Assembly (NCBI RefSeq): GCF_006363895.1
Contig: NZ_CP040953.1
Source: Methylopumilus universalis
GTDB taxonomy: Bacteria; Pseudomonadota; Gammaproteobacteria; Burkholderiales; Methylophilaceae
DNA: 64,000 nt
Direction: 5' to 3' (one strand)
Shown: piece by piece, positions 54,292-63,828 of the stretch
Layout: the number at the start of each line of letters is the position of its first letter
Position numbering within the stretch: the stretch's first letter is position 1
Position numbers and translations under genes: made by a program
The notes under the pieces: generated by a model
Databases searched by the model: none
Told to the model about the DNA's origin: nothing
Seen by the model: only the letters and a program-made list of their open reading frames with translations

Positions 54292-55215
54292 ATGAAAACA
54301 AAACATTTTTTAAGATTTAATGATCTCAAGCGAGATGAGTTTGAATATATTTTCGCGAGAGCAAGTTGGATCAAAAAACAATTTAAAGAGTACAAGCAGT
54401 ACTGGCCTCTTGTCGACAGAACTTTGGTAATGATTTTTGAAAAAGCTAGCACTCGGACGAGGTTATCGTTTGAAGCAGGCATTCAACAGTTAGGCGGCTC
54501 AGCAATTTATTTAAATACGAGAGACTCTCAATTAGGCAGGGGTGAGCCTGTAGAGGATGCAGGACAGGTTATTTCCCGCATGTGTGACCTTGTGATGATC
54601 CGAACATTTGAGCAAGACATCATTGACCGATTTGCACAAAACTCGAGAGTGCCTGTGATTAATGGATTAACCAACGAATATCATCCATGCCAAATTCTTG
54701 CAGATATTTTTACCTATATTGAACATAGAGGCTCCATTCAAGGCAAAACAGTTGCATGGATTGGCGATTCGAATAATGTATGTAATACATGGCTCCAAGC
54801 GGCTGAGGTATTAGATTTTAATGTGCATGTTTCTACGCCTAAAGGTTATGAGGTTGAAGTTGAGCGAGCAGGCTTATACGGCGATAAACATTTTGAAGAA
54901 TTTGAAGATCCTATGGATGCAGCGAAAGACGCTGAGATTGTTACAACTGATGTATGGACGAGTATGGGATTTGAATCTGAAAATGAAGAACGTTTAAAAG
55001 ATTTTGCAGATTGGCAAGTGGATCAGGAGATGATGTCAGTTGCATCATCAAATGCATTGTTTATGCATTGTCTTCCAGCACATCGAGGTGAGGAAGTCAC
55101 AGCAGAAGTTATTGACGGCACTCAAAGCGTTGTATGGGACGAGGCTGAAAATCGTCTTCATGTTCAAAAAGCATTGATGGAATACCTGTTATTAGGAAAA
55201 ATGAAAAATGAGTGA
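54292..55215 (+). CDS. argF: Ornithine carbamoyltransferase
   Basis: The 307-residue enzyme makes citrulline from ornithine and carbamoyl phosphate. It has the carbamoyl-phosphate loop KASTRTRLSFEAG, NGLTNEYHPCQILAD and the ornithine-binding HCLPAHRGEEV. Normal length for anabolic OTCase. Its 3' end overlaps argG by 8 bases, so translation of the two is probably coupled. Confidence 0.97.
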   Translation: MKTKHFLRFNDLKRDEFEYIFARASWIKKQFKEYKQYWPLVDRTLVMIFEKASTRTRLSFEAGIQQLGGSAIYLNTRDSQLGRGEPVEDAGQVISRMCDLVMIRTFEQDIIDRFAQNSRVPVINGLTNEYHPCQILADIFTYIEHRGSIQGKTVAWIGDSNNVCNTWLQAAEVLDFNVHVSTPKGYEVEVERAGLYGDKHFEEFEDPMDAAKDAEIVTTDVWTSMGFESENEERLKDFADWQVDQEMMSVASSNALFMHCLPAHRGEEVTAEVIDGTQSVVWDEAENRLHVQKALMEYLLLGKMKNE

Positions 55216-56422
55216 TATTAAAAAAGTTGTTTTAGCTTACTCCGGTGGATTAGACACGTCAGTTATTTTGAAGTGGCTACAAGAAACCTATCAATGCGAA
55301 GTGGTAACTTTTACAGCCGATTTAGGGCAAGGTGATGAGCTAGAGCCTGCAAAAGAAAAAGCTAAAGCTGCCGGTGTCAAAGAAATATTTATTGAAGACT
55401 TGAAAGAAGAATTTGTTCGAGATTTTGTATTCCCAATGTTTAGAGCAAATGCTGTTTATGAGGGTGAATACTTGCTTGGCACTTCAATTGCAAGACCGCT
55501 TATAGCAAAACGTTTAATTGAGCTTGCTAAAAAAACAAATGCAGATGCTATTTCTCATGGCGCGACAGGTAAAGGGAATGATCAAGTTCGCTTCGAGTTA
55601 GGAGCGTATGCACTCAATCCTGATATTAAAATTATTGCACCATGGCGTGAGTGGGATTTACTTAGTCGAGAAAAACTACTTCAGTTCGCTGTCAAAAATA
55701 ATATTCCAGTGGAGATGAAGCATAAAAATGGTGGAAGCCCTTACAGTATGGATGCCAATTTATTGCATATTTCTTATGAAGGGCGTCATTTAGAAAATCC
55801 TGGCGCTGAGCCTGAAGAAGATATGTGGCGATGGACTGTAAGTCCTGAAAAGGCACCTAATGAATCTGAAACGATTGAGATTCAATTCAATAAAGGTGAC
55901 CCAGTGAGTCTTAATGGCAAAACCATGAAGGCGCATGAACTATTAGCGGCTCTTAATCAATTAGGCGGTAAGCACGGTATAGGCAGATTAGATCTTGTAG
56001 AGAATCGATATGTAGGTATGAAATCTCGAGGCTGTTATGAAACACCCGGCGGCAGTATTTTACTAAAAGCGCATCGAGCAATTGAATCTATAACACTAGA
56101 TCGTGAAGTGGCTCATCTTAAAGATGACTTGATGCCAAGATTTGCTTCTTTGATTTATAACGGCTACTGGTGGAGCCCTGAGAGGCTTGCATTACAAACA
56201 CTCATCGACCATACGCAAAATAATGTGAATGGCTGGGTTAAATTGAAGCTTTATAAAGGCAATGTGAGTGTGATTGGAAGAGATAGTGCAACAGACTCTC
56301 TTTTTGATACATCCATTGCAACATTTGAAGATGACGGAGGCGCATACGATCAAAAAGATGCGGCAGGTTTTATTAAACTCAACGCTTTAAGGATGAGAAT
56401 CGCAGCAAAAATTAAAAAATAA
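55208..56422 (+). CDS. argG: Argininosuccinate synthase
   Basis: The 404-residue enzyme joins citrulline and aspartate using ATP. It has the PP-loop LAYSGGLDTSVILKWL at the N-terminus, SHGATGKGNDQVRFE and APWREWD. With argD and argF it provides three consecutive late arginine steps in one operon; argH is not in the window. Confidence 0.98.
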   Translation: MSDIKKVVLAYSGGLDTSVILKWLQETYQCEVVTFTADLGQGDELEPAKEKAKAAGVKEIFIEDLKEEFVRDFVFPMFRANAVYEGEYLLGTSIARPLIAKRLIELAKKTNADAISHGATGKGNDQVRFELGAYALNPDIKIIAPWREWDLLSREKLLQFAVKNNIPVEMKHKNGGSPYSMDANLLHISYEGRHLENPGAEPEEDMWRWTVSPEKAPNESETIEIQFNKGDPVSLNGKTMKAHELLAALNQLGGKHGIGRLDLVENRYVGMKSRGCYETPGGSILLKAHRAIESITLDREVAHLKDDLMPRFASLIYNGYWWSPERLALQTLIDHTQNNVNGWVKLKLYKGNVSVIGRDSATDSLFDTSIATFEDDGGAYDQKDAAGFIKLNALRMRIAAKIKK

Positions 56423-56433
56423 GGTGAATTTAA

Positions 56434-56745
56434 ATGGCTCAATTTGACAATGTAAGTGTAAAGAAAAAAGCAAATATTTATTTTGATGGTAAATGTGTGA
56501 GTCATACCATTCTTCTTCCAAATGGAACAAGAAGTACGGTTGGCGTAATTTTTCCAAGCACATTAACTTTCAATACTCAGGCAGCTGAAGTGATGGAAAT
56601 TCTAGCTGGCCAGTGCCGCGTAAAATTACATGGCGCTTCTGAATGGGTCGAGTATAAAGAAGATCAAAAATTTTCTGTACCCGCAAATTCATCATTTGAA
56701 ATTGAAACATCAGACACGCTTCACTATGTTTGTCATTTCGAATAA
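56434..56745 (+). CDS. ppnP: Pyrimidine/purine nucleoside phosphorylase PpnP (DUF1255)
   Basis: The 103-residue single-domain cupin matches the YaiE/DUF1255 family, shown in E. coli to phosphorolyse several nucleosides. Recognisable are the N-terminal VSVKKKANIYFDGKCVSHT, the LPNGTRSTVGVI segment and cupin-like EIL.GQC...PANSSFEIE. Located 11 bases after argG, it is likely expressed with it. Confidence 0.88.
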   Translation: MAQFDNVSVKKKANIYFDGKCVSHTILLPNGTRSTVGVIFPSTLTFNTQAAEVMEILAGQCRVKLHGASEWVEYKEDQKFSVPANSSFEIETSDTLHYVCHFE

Positions 56746-56773
56746 ATAAATTTTTTAAGTAAGGAGATTTTGT

Positions 56774-57268
56774 ATGCCATCTTTTGATGTTTCATCCGAA
56801 GTAAATATGGCTAATTTAACTAATTCCATCGATGTCGCGTCTCGAATGATTATTAATCGATATGACTTTAAGGGAACGAGCGCGAAAGTCGAATTTTCAG
56901 AGAAAGACTTAACGATTACTCTCTATGGAGATTCAGATTTTCAGTTAGGTCAAATTAAAGATATTTTGCTACCTGCTATGGAAAAAAAAGAGGCTGATAG
57001 CTCTAAAAGAATAGACCCTCAAGACATTCAAACCGTATCTGGAAATAAAACAAAACAGGTACTGAAATTAAAGTCAGGTATCGATACTGAACTTGCAAAA
57101 AAAATTGTTAAATTACTCAAAGATAGCGGTCTGAAAGTTCAGTCAGCTATTCAAGGTGAAAGTGTTCGTGTTTCCGGCGCCAAAAGAGATAACTTGCAAG
57201 ATGCTATTGCATTCATTAAAAAAAGCATTACAGACTTTCCCCTTCAATTTGGAAATTTTAGAGATTAG
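56774..57268 (+). CDS. yajQ: YajQ family nucleotide-binding protein (UPF0234)
   Basis: This 164-residue protein has the family N-terminus MPSFDVSSEVNMANLTNSID and two ferredoxin-like repeats, with RYDFKGTSA and the C-terminal GAKRDNLQDAIAFIK...PLQFGNFRD. Some YajQ proteins bind cyclic di-GMP and act with transcription factors; others may bind tRNA or rRNA. AAGGAG lies 8 bases before its ATG. It sits between nucleoside and leucine genes, with no evident functional link. Confidence 0.93.
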   Translation: MPSFDVSSEVNMANLTNSIDVASRMIINRYDFKGTSAKVEFSEKDLTITLYGDSDFQLGQIKDILLPAMEKKEADSSKRIDPQDIQTVSGNKTKQVLKLKSGIDTELAKKIVKLLKDSGLKVQSAIQGESVRVSGAKRDNLQDAIAFIKKSITDFPLQFGNFRD

Positions 57269-57276
57269 TTAGACGC

Positions 57277-58680
57277 ATGCAACCCAAAACACTTTATGAA
57301 AAATTATTTGAGAGCCATATTGTTAGAGAAGATGCTGGCACTTATCTCATATACATTGATCGTCATCTTGTTCATGAAGTGACAAGTCCACAAGCTTTCG
57401 AAGGTTTAAGAATTAATCATAGGCCTGTATGGAGAAATAAATCTGTTCTTGCGGTCCCTGACCATAATGTCCCTACAACAGATCGTTCACTTGGAATTTC
57501 TGATCCTATCTCTAAGATTCAGGTCGAAACGCTCGATGAAAATTGTAAACATTTCGGATTAACACAATTTCCTATGAATGATAATCGCCAAGGCATTGTT
57601 CACGTCATTGGACCTGAGCAGGGAAGTACATTGCCTGGCATGACTATAGTATGCGGCGACTCTCATACCAGCACGCACGGTGCATTTGGTGCTCTCGCTA
57701 TGGGTATCGGAACTTCTGAAGTTGAACATGTTTTAGCTACTCAATGTTTAATCCTAAAAAAATTTAAAACAATGGAAGTTCGGGTAGAGGGAAAGTTAAA
57801 TAAAGGTATTACGGCAAAAGATATTGCTTTGGCTTTAATTGGAAAAATTGGAACAGCAGGTGGTACAGGCTATGCGATTGAGTTTACTGGTGAATCTATT
57901 CGTACTCTTTCTATGGAAAGCAGAATGACGATTTGCAATATGGCAATTGAAGCGGGCGCTAGAGCCGGTATGGTTGCAGTTGACGAAGTCACGATATCCT
58001 ATATTGAAAATAGACCTTTCTCACCTAGAGGTGAAGCTTTTGAAAAAGCAAAAATCTATTGGAAAACATTACATAGTGATAAAGATGCAAAATTCGATAA
58101 AACAATCACGCTTAACGGAAATGAAATTCTCCCTCAAGTGACTTGGGGAACTTCACCTGAAATGGTGGTAGGTATTGATGGCATGACTCCTGACCCAAGA
58201 AAAGAAGACGATCTGTCGAAAAGAAAAAGTATTGAAGATGCATTAGCCTATATGGGCCTTGAACCGAATCTTCCCGTAAATCAAATTAGTATTGATAAAA
58301 TTTTTATCGGGTCTTGTACTAATTCGCGCATCGAAGATCTGCGAGAAGCTGCAAATGTACTTAAAGGTAAAAAAATTGCCAAAAATATTAAATTAGCACT
58401 TGTGGTTCCTGGGTCAGGCCTTGTAAAACTTCAGGCCGAAAAAGAAGGCTTAGATAAAATTTTCATAGATGCAGGATTTGAGTGGAGAGAGCCTGGTTGT
58501 TCAATGTGTTTAGCTATGAATGCAGATCGTTTAGAATCAGGCGAGCGTTGCGCGTCAACTTCAAATAGAAATTTTGAAGGCCGACAAGGTCAGGGTGGTA
58601 GAACACATCTTGTAAGCCCCTCAATGGCAGCAGCAGCAAGTGTTCATGGCCATTTTGTAGATATAAGAGCTTTAAGTTAA
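57277..58680 (+). CDS. leuC: 3-isopropylmalate dehydratase large subunit
   Basis: This 467-residue aconitase-family subunit carries the [4Fe-4S] cluster and isomerises 2- to 3-isopropylmalate with LeuD. Cluster cysteines are in IGSCTNSRIEDL and EPGCSMCLAMN. CGDSHTSTHGAFGALAMGIG is also present. It starts 8 bases after yajQ and is followed after 3 bases by leuD. Confidence 0.98.
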   Translation: MQPKTLYEKLFESHIVREDAGTYLIYIDRHLVHEVTSPQAFEGLRINHRPVWRNKSVLAVPDHNVPTTDRSLGISDPISKIQVETLDENCKHFGLTQFPMNDNRQGIVHVIGPEQGSTLPGMTIVCGDSHTSTHGAFGALAMGIGTSEVEHVLATQCLILKKFKTMEVRVEGKLNKGITAKDIALALIGKIGTAGGTGYAIEFTGESIRTLSMESRMTICNMAIEAGARAGMVAVDEVTISYIENRPFSPRGEAFEKAKIYWKTLHSDKDAKFDKTITLNGNEILPQVTWGTSPEMVVGIDGMTPDPRKEDDLSKRKSIEDALAYMGLEPNLPVNQISIDKIFIGSCTNSRIEDLREAANVLKGKKIAKNIKLALVVPGSGLVKLQAEKEGLDKIFIDAGFEWREPGCSMCLAMNADRLESGERCASTSNRNFEGRQGQGGRTHLVSPSMAAAASVHGHFVDIRALS

Positions 58681-58683
58681 TTT

Positions 58684-59319
58684 ATGAAACCATTTGTTAC
58701 TCATACAGGTATTTTGGCCCCACTTGATCGTGCAAATGTAGATACGGATGCAATTATTCCAAAACAGTTTTTGAAATCGATTAAGAAGACAGGTTTTGGG
58801 CCACACCTCTTTGATGAATGGAGATATCTCGATCACGGGGAGCCTGGTATGGACTTAACTCAAAGAAAAAAAAATCCTGACTTTGTTCTCAATCAAGACA
58901 GATATGAAAAAGCTACTATCTTAATCGCGCGTGAGAATTTTGGTTGTGGCTCAAGTCGAGAGCATGCGCCGTGGGCAATTGAAGATTTCGGCTTTAGAGT
59001 AATTTTGGCGACTAGTTTTGCTGATATTTTCTTTAGTAATTGTTTTAAAAATGGCTTACTACCCATCGTTTTGCCAGCTGAGACCATCGATCATTTATTT
59101 GATTTAACTTATTCAAATAAAGGTTATGCAATAACGGTTGATTTGGAAAATCAATCTATTATTCTGCCTTCTAAAGAAAAAATAAGTTTCCAGGTCGATA
59201 CGTTTAGGAAGCATTGCCTAATCAATGGATTAGATGATATTGGTTTGACAATGCAGCATAGCGAAAGCATTAAAGCTTTTGAAAAGACTTACTACCAAAA
59301 AAATTCATGGCTACTTTAA
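58684..59319 (+). CDS. leuD: 3-isopropylmalate dehydratase small subunit
   Basis: The 211-residue swivel-domain partner of LeuC has DTDAIIPKQFLKSIKKTGFG, GCGSSREHAPWAIEDFGFR and IFFSNCFKNGLLPI. The usual proteobacterial length is about 200-215. Close spacing to leuC (3 bases) should give equal expression of both subunits. Confidence 0.97.
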   Translation: MKPFVTHTGILAPLDRANVDTDAIIPKQFLKSIKKTGFGPHLFDEWRYLDHGEPGMDLTQRKKNPDFVLNQDRYEKATILIARENFGCGSSREHAPWAIEDFGFRVILATSFADIFFSNCFKNGLLPIVLPAETIDHLFDLTYSNKGYAITVDLENQSIILPSKEKISFQVDTFRKHCLINGLDDIGLTMQHSESIKAFEKTYYQKNSWLL

Positions 59320-59343
59320 AATTAGAAAGACTTTCTAAATAAA

Positions 59344-60402
59344 ATGAAAATTGCAATATTACCTGGCGATGGCATCGGGCCTGAGATTACAAAACAAGCG
59401 GTTGATGTTTTAAAAGCGCTAAATCTAGGCGCAGAATTATTAGAGGCAGAAATTGGGGGAGCTGGTTATGATAAGTTCGGCGATCCACTTCCGGATTCAA
59501 CACTTGATCTAGCCGTCAAATCTGATGCTATTCTTCTTGGTGCTGTAGGTGATTGGAAATATGACGCACTTCCAAGGGATAAGAGACCCGAGCGTGGATT
59601 GCTTCGCATTAGAAAAGAACTGAATCTATTTGCTAATTTAAGACCTGCTATTTTATATCCTGAGCTTGTTGGAGCCTCTTCACTTAAAGCTGAAATTGTA
59701 TCTAACCTTGATATTATGATTGTGAGAGAACTCACAGGTGATATTTACTTTGGTCAGCCTCGCGGTATTCATGTGAATGAAAAAGGTGAGCGTGAAGGTA
59801 TCAACACAATGCGATATTCAGAATCTGAAATTAAACGCATTGCTCATGTCGCATTTAAGATCGCAATGAAGCGATCGAAAAAACTATGCTCTGTAGATAA
59901 AGCTAATGTTTTAGAAGCAACAGAGTTATGGCGTCAAATTATGATCGATATTTCAAAAGAATATCCCGAGGTTGAATTGGCTCATATGTATGTTGATAAT
60001 GCCGCGATGCAACTCATAAAAAATCCAAAACAATTTGACGTATTAGTTACAGGAAATATCTTTGGAGACATTTTATCGGATGAGGCCTCTATGTTAACTG
60101 GCTCTATCGGTATGCTCCCATCCGCATCTCTCGATAGCAATAATAAAGGCATGTATGAGCCTAGTCATGGTTCAGCGCCTGATATTGCTGGAAAAAATAT
60201 TGCAAATCCGCTTGCCACAATTTTATCTTTGGCCATGATGTTTAGATACACATTCAATGATGAAAAAAATGCGAATAAAATTGAATCGGCTGTAAAAAAA
60301 GCATTAAGCCGCGGTTTCCGAACAGCAGATATTTATTCTGCTGGTGATAAAAAAGTAAGTTGTAGTGAAATGGGTGAAGCGGTAATTGCATCACTTAACT
60401 AA
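59344..60402 (+). CDS. leuB: 3-isopropylmalate dehydrogenase
   Basis: The 352-residue NAD-dependent enzyme oxidatively decarboxylates 3-isopropylmalate to 2-oxoisocaproate. It shows LPGDGIGPEITKQAVDVL, the RIRKELNLFANLRPA segment that binds the isopropyl group, DNAAMQLIKNPKQFDV and NIFGDILSDEASMLTGSIGML. The leuCDB cluster lacks leuA here, as is common in betaproteobacteria. Confidence 0.98.
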   Translation: MKIAILPGDGIGPEITKQAVDVLKALNLGAELLEAEIGGAGYDKFGDPLPDSTLDLAVKSDAILLGAVGDWKYDALPRDKRPERGLLRIRKELNLFANLRPAILYPELVGASSLKAEIVSNLDIMIVRELTGDIYFGQPRGIHVNEKGEREGINTMRYSESEIKRIAHVAFKIAMKRSKKLCSVDKANVLEATELWRQIMIDISKEYPEVELAHMYVDNAAMQLIKNPKQFDVLVTGNIFGDILSDEASMLTGSIGMLPSASLDSNNKGMYEPSHGSAPDIAGKNIANPLATILSLAMMFRYTFNDEKNANKIESAVKKALSRGFRTADIYSAGDKKVSCSEMGEAVIASLN

Positions 60403-60421
60403 TTAAAGAACAGGAAATTTA

Positions 60422-61537
60422 ATGAATCGAGTTGGTTTTGTCGGTTGGAGAGGTATGGTAGGTTCAGTTCTCATGCAACGCATGCAAGAGGAACATGACT
60501 TTAAGGAATTTGACTCAACCTTTTTTTCTACTTCTCAAACAGGAAACGTAGCGCCATCTTTTTCTGGAAGTAAAAGTGCTGTGAAAGATGCACATGACAT
60601 TAAAGAGCTGGCAGCCATGAATATTATTCTTTCATGTCAGGGCGGAGACTATACATCTGAGGTATACCCTAAATTAAGAGATTCGGGGTGGCAGGGACAT
60701 TGGATTGATGCGGCTTCTTCATTGAGAATGGAAAAAGACGCAGTAATTATTTTAGATCCCCTAAATAGTGACCTCATTCAAGAAGCATATAAAAAAGGAA
60801 ATAAAAATTGGATTGGTGGAAATTGTACTGTATCCCTAATGCTTTTAGCGCTTGATGGCTTGTTCAAGAAAGATCTTGTTGAATGGATTTCATCAATGAC
60901 CTATCAGGCAGCAAGTGGAGCTGGGGCTCAAAATATGAGAGAGCTTATTTCTCAAATGGGAGATATCTACAACCATGCAAAAGATTTAATCAATGATCCC
61001 AAGACATCTATTTTAGATATAGACCGAAATGTTTCGTCTACACTTAAATCTCGAGATTTTCCAATTGATAATTTTGGTGTCCCTTTAGCGGGAAGCTTAA
61101 TTCCTTGGATTGATAAAGATTTAAATAATGGTCAAAGTAAGGAGGAGTGGAAAGGTTCGGCTGAAACCAACAAAATTCTCGGAAGAGAAAACAATCCAAT
61201 CGTCATCGAGGGATTGTGTGTGCGCATTGGCGCGATGCGATGCCATAGTCAAGCCTTAACGATTAAATTAAAAAAGAGTATTTCTTTGGAAGAAATTAAT
61301 CAAACCATAAGTAACGCTAATCCATGGGTGAAGTTAATTCCAAATGAGAGAGAAATTTCAATGAAAGAGTTAAGTCCTGCTGCAGTCTCAGGCAAGCTTT
61401 CTATTCCTATAGGCAGAATTCGAAAACTTAATATGGGGCCTGAATATATTTCAGCTTTTACAGTGGGTGATCAATTGCTATGGGGTGCTGCAGAGCCTCT
61501 TAGACGTATTTTAAGAATACTTATTAAATCTATTTAA
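60422..61537 (+). CDS. asd: Aspartate-semialdehyde dehydrogenase
   Basis: This 371-residue enzyme of the E. coli type reduces aspartyl phosphate for lysine, threonine, methionine and diaminopimelate synthesis. It begins VGFVGWRGMVGSVLMQRM (NADP-binding) and shows the catalytic cysteine in GGNCTVSLML. TYQAASGAGAQNMREL and RIGAMRCHSQALTIKL with the substrate-binding Arg/His are present. The leuB-asd-fimV order is conserved in betaproteobacteria. Confidence 0.97.
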   Translation: MNRVGFVGWRGMVGSVLMQRMQEEHDFKEFDSTFFSTSQTGNVAPSFSGSKSAVKDAHDIKELAAMNIILSCQGGDYTSEVYPKLRDSGWQGHWIDAASSLRMEKDAVIILDPLNSDLIQEAYKKGNKNWIGGNCTVSLMLLALDGLFKKDLVEWISSMTYQAASGAGAQNMRELISQMGDIYNHAKDLINDPKTSILDIDRNVSSTLKSRDFPIDNFGVPLAGSLIPWIDKDLNNGQSKEEWKGSAETNKILGRENNPIVIEGLCVRIGAMRCHSQALTIKLKKSISLEEINQTISNANPWVKLIPNEREISMKELSPAAVSGKLSIPIGRIRKLNMGPEYISAFTVGDQLLWGAAEPLRRILRILIKSI

Positions 61538-61546
61538 AAGAAATTT

Positions 61547-63175
61547 ATGAGCCAAAAAATTAAAAACTTATTTTTATTTTGCTTACTTTTGCTACCGCTT
61601 GTTGGCAATGCGTTGCAGCTAGGTAAAATCGTTGTGACATCATCTCAAGGGCAGCCCCTAAATGCTGAAATTGAAATGATGTTAACGCCAGGTGAAGATT
61701 TATCGAAACTTAAGACATCACTGGCAACGAAAGAGAGTTATGAGTCGCAAGGTATAGAGCGTCTTGCTATCCACAATAATATTTCTGTTGAACTACAAAA
61801 AAATGAAAAAGGTCAGACCATCCTAAAGCTGAAAAGCACTCAGCCTGTGCCGGATCCATTTTTAGATTTGCTCATTCAAGTCGATTCAGCAAAAGGAAGA
61901 AATTACCGTGAATATACCGTACTTCTCGACCCACCAGAGACACCTATTATTCAGCAGGAGAAAATTGTAGCTATTGATAAAGCAGAGCCATTGCCGATGA
62001 ATGATAAAAAAGAGGTAAAGGAAAGCGTTGATAAAAATAAGATTACTTTTGAAAAAGAAAATAAAAATAATCTTAAACCTTTAGAGAAAAATAAGCCTGC
62101 TGATCTATCCTCAAAATCAATAACGGTTAAACCTGCAGATACTATATATAAAATTGCAAGGGAAAATAAAATATCTGGTATTACAACCGAACAAATGGTT
62201 GTTGGTATTTTTAATCTTAATGAGCTTGCTTTTACGAATAAAAATATTAACGGTTTAGAAGTTGGACAGAAGATTGCCTTGCCAACAAAAGATGATTTTA
62301 TGAATTTAACCCATGCAAAAGCGATGGCTGAAATTAAAATTCAATCTTCGCAATGGAATAAATATAGTACAAAAACTGCTGAGGCTGTTGCAAATAGCCC
62401 GAAAGTAATTTCGACTCCGCCTGAAGTGCCTTTATCGCCTGCAACCATTATTCAAAATCAGCCAGCTTCTTCTGCGCCGCGCATTAAATTAACAGGTGAT
62501 ACGTTAACTAATAATAAAAATAGTAAAGAGATTATTCAAAAAGAAATTAATCAGATTAATGATGATAAGACAGCCTTAGAAAAAAATATCAAAGATGCCG
62601 AACAAAAAATTATTCTTTTGGAAAAAGAACTCGCTGATGCAAAAAAAATATTAACCATATCTAATCAAGCCTTATTCGATCTTCAAGAGAAATCAAAGCA
62701 AGTTAATCAAACTAAAGATTCAACTACCAAAGCACCCATAGTTGAATCTAAACCAGAACTTACCTCGCTCATCAGTCAGGCAAGTGAAGCAGATGCGAAT
62801 AAAAATGATATAGCCGTCCCTGCAGACACATCTTTTAAATCTTCTATTTCTGATAGCCCTAGTGAGGAAAAAGCAAATGCGCAATTGGCATCTGATAAGG
62901 AGGCTTCAAGCGTATCATCGTCTAGCGGCCTATTTATTTTCTTAGGTGTTTTATTGGCTATCTTAATTATGCTTTTTGTTATCAAAATTAAAAGACAGAA
63001 AGAGCAAAAAGAACTTATTGATTCAATGAGTATTGATAAAGATAAACTTTATTCTGAAATAGCTGGTTCTGAAGCGCCACCAATCAAAGAACAAAGCACT
63101 ATAGAAGATATCGATTTGTCAGGCACTACAAGCAATTTATCGGATAAAGATCAGAAGCCAACTCATTTTGATTAG
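61547..63175 (+). CDS. fimV: FimV/HubP family protein, short form
   Basis: This 542-residue polar-landmark/pilus-associated family protein has a signal peptide (residues 1-~22, ending GNA), the FimV N-terminal domain (LGKIVVTSSQGQPLNAEIEM), a LysM domain (VKPADTIYKIARENKI...GLEVGQKIALP, ~195-245), a coiled coil (~325-385) and one membrane span (~462-482). The tail is only ~60 acidic residues. Full-length FimV and HubP have a longer cytoplasmic part with a C-terminal TPR/helical domain, absent here, so polar recruitment may be reduced. Confidence 0.88.
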   Translation: MSQKIKNLFLFCLLLLPLVGNALQLGKIVVTSSQGQPLNAEIEMMLTPGEDLSKLKTSLATKESYESQGIERLAIHNNISVELQKNEKGQTILKLKSTQPVPDPFLDLLIQVDSAKGRNYREYTVLLDPPETPIIQQEKIVAIDKAEPLPMNDKKEVKESVDKNKITFEKENKNNLKPLEKNKPADLSSKSITVKPADTIYKIARENKISGITTEQMVVGIFNLNELAFTNKNINGLEVGQKIALPTKDDFMNLTHAKAMAEIKIQSSQWNKYSTKTAEAVANSPKVISTPPEVPLSPATIIQNQPASSAPRIKLTGDTLTNNKNSKEIIQKEINQINDDKTALEKNIKDAEQKIILLEKELADAKKILTISNQALFDLQEKSKQVNQTKDSTTKAPIVESKPELTSLISQASEADANKNDIAVPADTSFKSSISDSPSEEKANAQLASDKEASSVSSSSGLFIFLGVLLAILIMLFVIKIKRQKEQKELIDSMSIDKDKLYSEIAGSEAPPIKEQSTIEDIDLSGTTSNLSDKDQKPTHFD

Positions 63176-63197
63176 GCCATTGAACGATTAAACTATC

Positions 63198-63821
63198 GTG
63201 CATGCATTAGTTAAATTGGTAGGTATTTTATGTGCTTTATTGCTAATCAATAAATATAATTTTAGTTTTAATCTTTTTTTGCTTTTTTTTATTTTAGTTT
63301 TTTCTTTTTTTATAAAGTTTTCAATACCTAAACTTATTATTAGGTTGAAATTTTTTCTTATCATCACCTTTTTGCTTTATGTTTTTAATACGCCGGGTGA
63401 ATATGTGTTTCTTTGGCCCTACCTATCTCCATCATACGAAGGTCTTTTATTAGGTTCAACTCAAATTATGCGTCTTATTAATTCAGTTGCTATTATTACG
63501 ATGATGATTTCATTAATGACTTATCAAACCTTAATCGAGACTTTTTATTTAATTTTTAAGCCATTAAAACGATTTGGTATTGATGCAAAACGTTTTGCCG
63601 TTCGTCTTTATTTAACAATGGAATATGTGAAGACTTTTCAATCAAAACGTAAACTTCGCTTTACCCTTAACGATTTGTCTTCTTTGCTCCTATATTCAAG
63701 CAATAAAAATCATATGAATCTTTCACATATTCAAATTAATGAAGAAAGAGTTAATGGCTCATCTTTACTTTTAATTATCTCAATGATCTTCACTACTCTA
63801 TTTTTAATTTTTTACTTATAA
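63198..63821 (+). CDS. Putative CbiQ/EcfT-like transmembrane protein
   Basis: This 207-residue membrane protein has about five hydrophobic spans and a cytoplasmic stretch (~135-185) with FKPLKRFGIDAKRFAVRLYLTMEYVKTF. The arrangement recalls the T component of energy-coupling factor transporters (CbiQ/EcfT), and such a gene between fimV and truA occurs in betaproteobacteria. No ECF ATPases or S component are nearby. The start is GTG at 63198; no in-frame ATG fits and no Shine-Dalgarno is clear. Confidence 0.6.
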   Translation: MHALVKLVGILCALLLINKYNFSFNLFLLFFILVFSFFIKFSIPKLIIRLKFFLIITFLLYVFNTPGEYVFLWPYLSPSYEGLLLGSTQIMRLINSVAIITMMISLMTYQTLIETFYLIFKPLKRFGIDAKRFAVRLYLTMEYVKTFQSKRKLRFTLNDLSSLLLYSSNKNHMNLSHIQINEERVNGSSLLLIISMIFTTLFLIFYL

Positions 63822-63828
63822 ACTGCTA

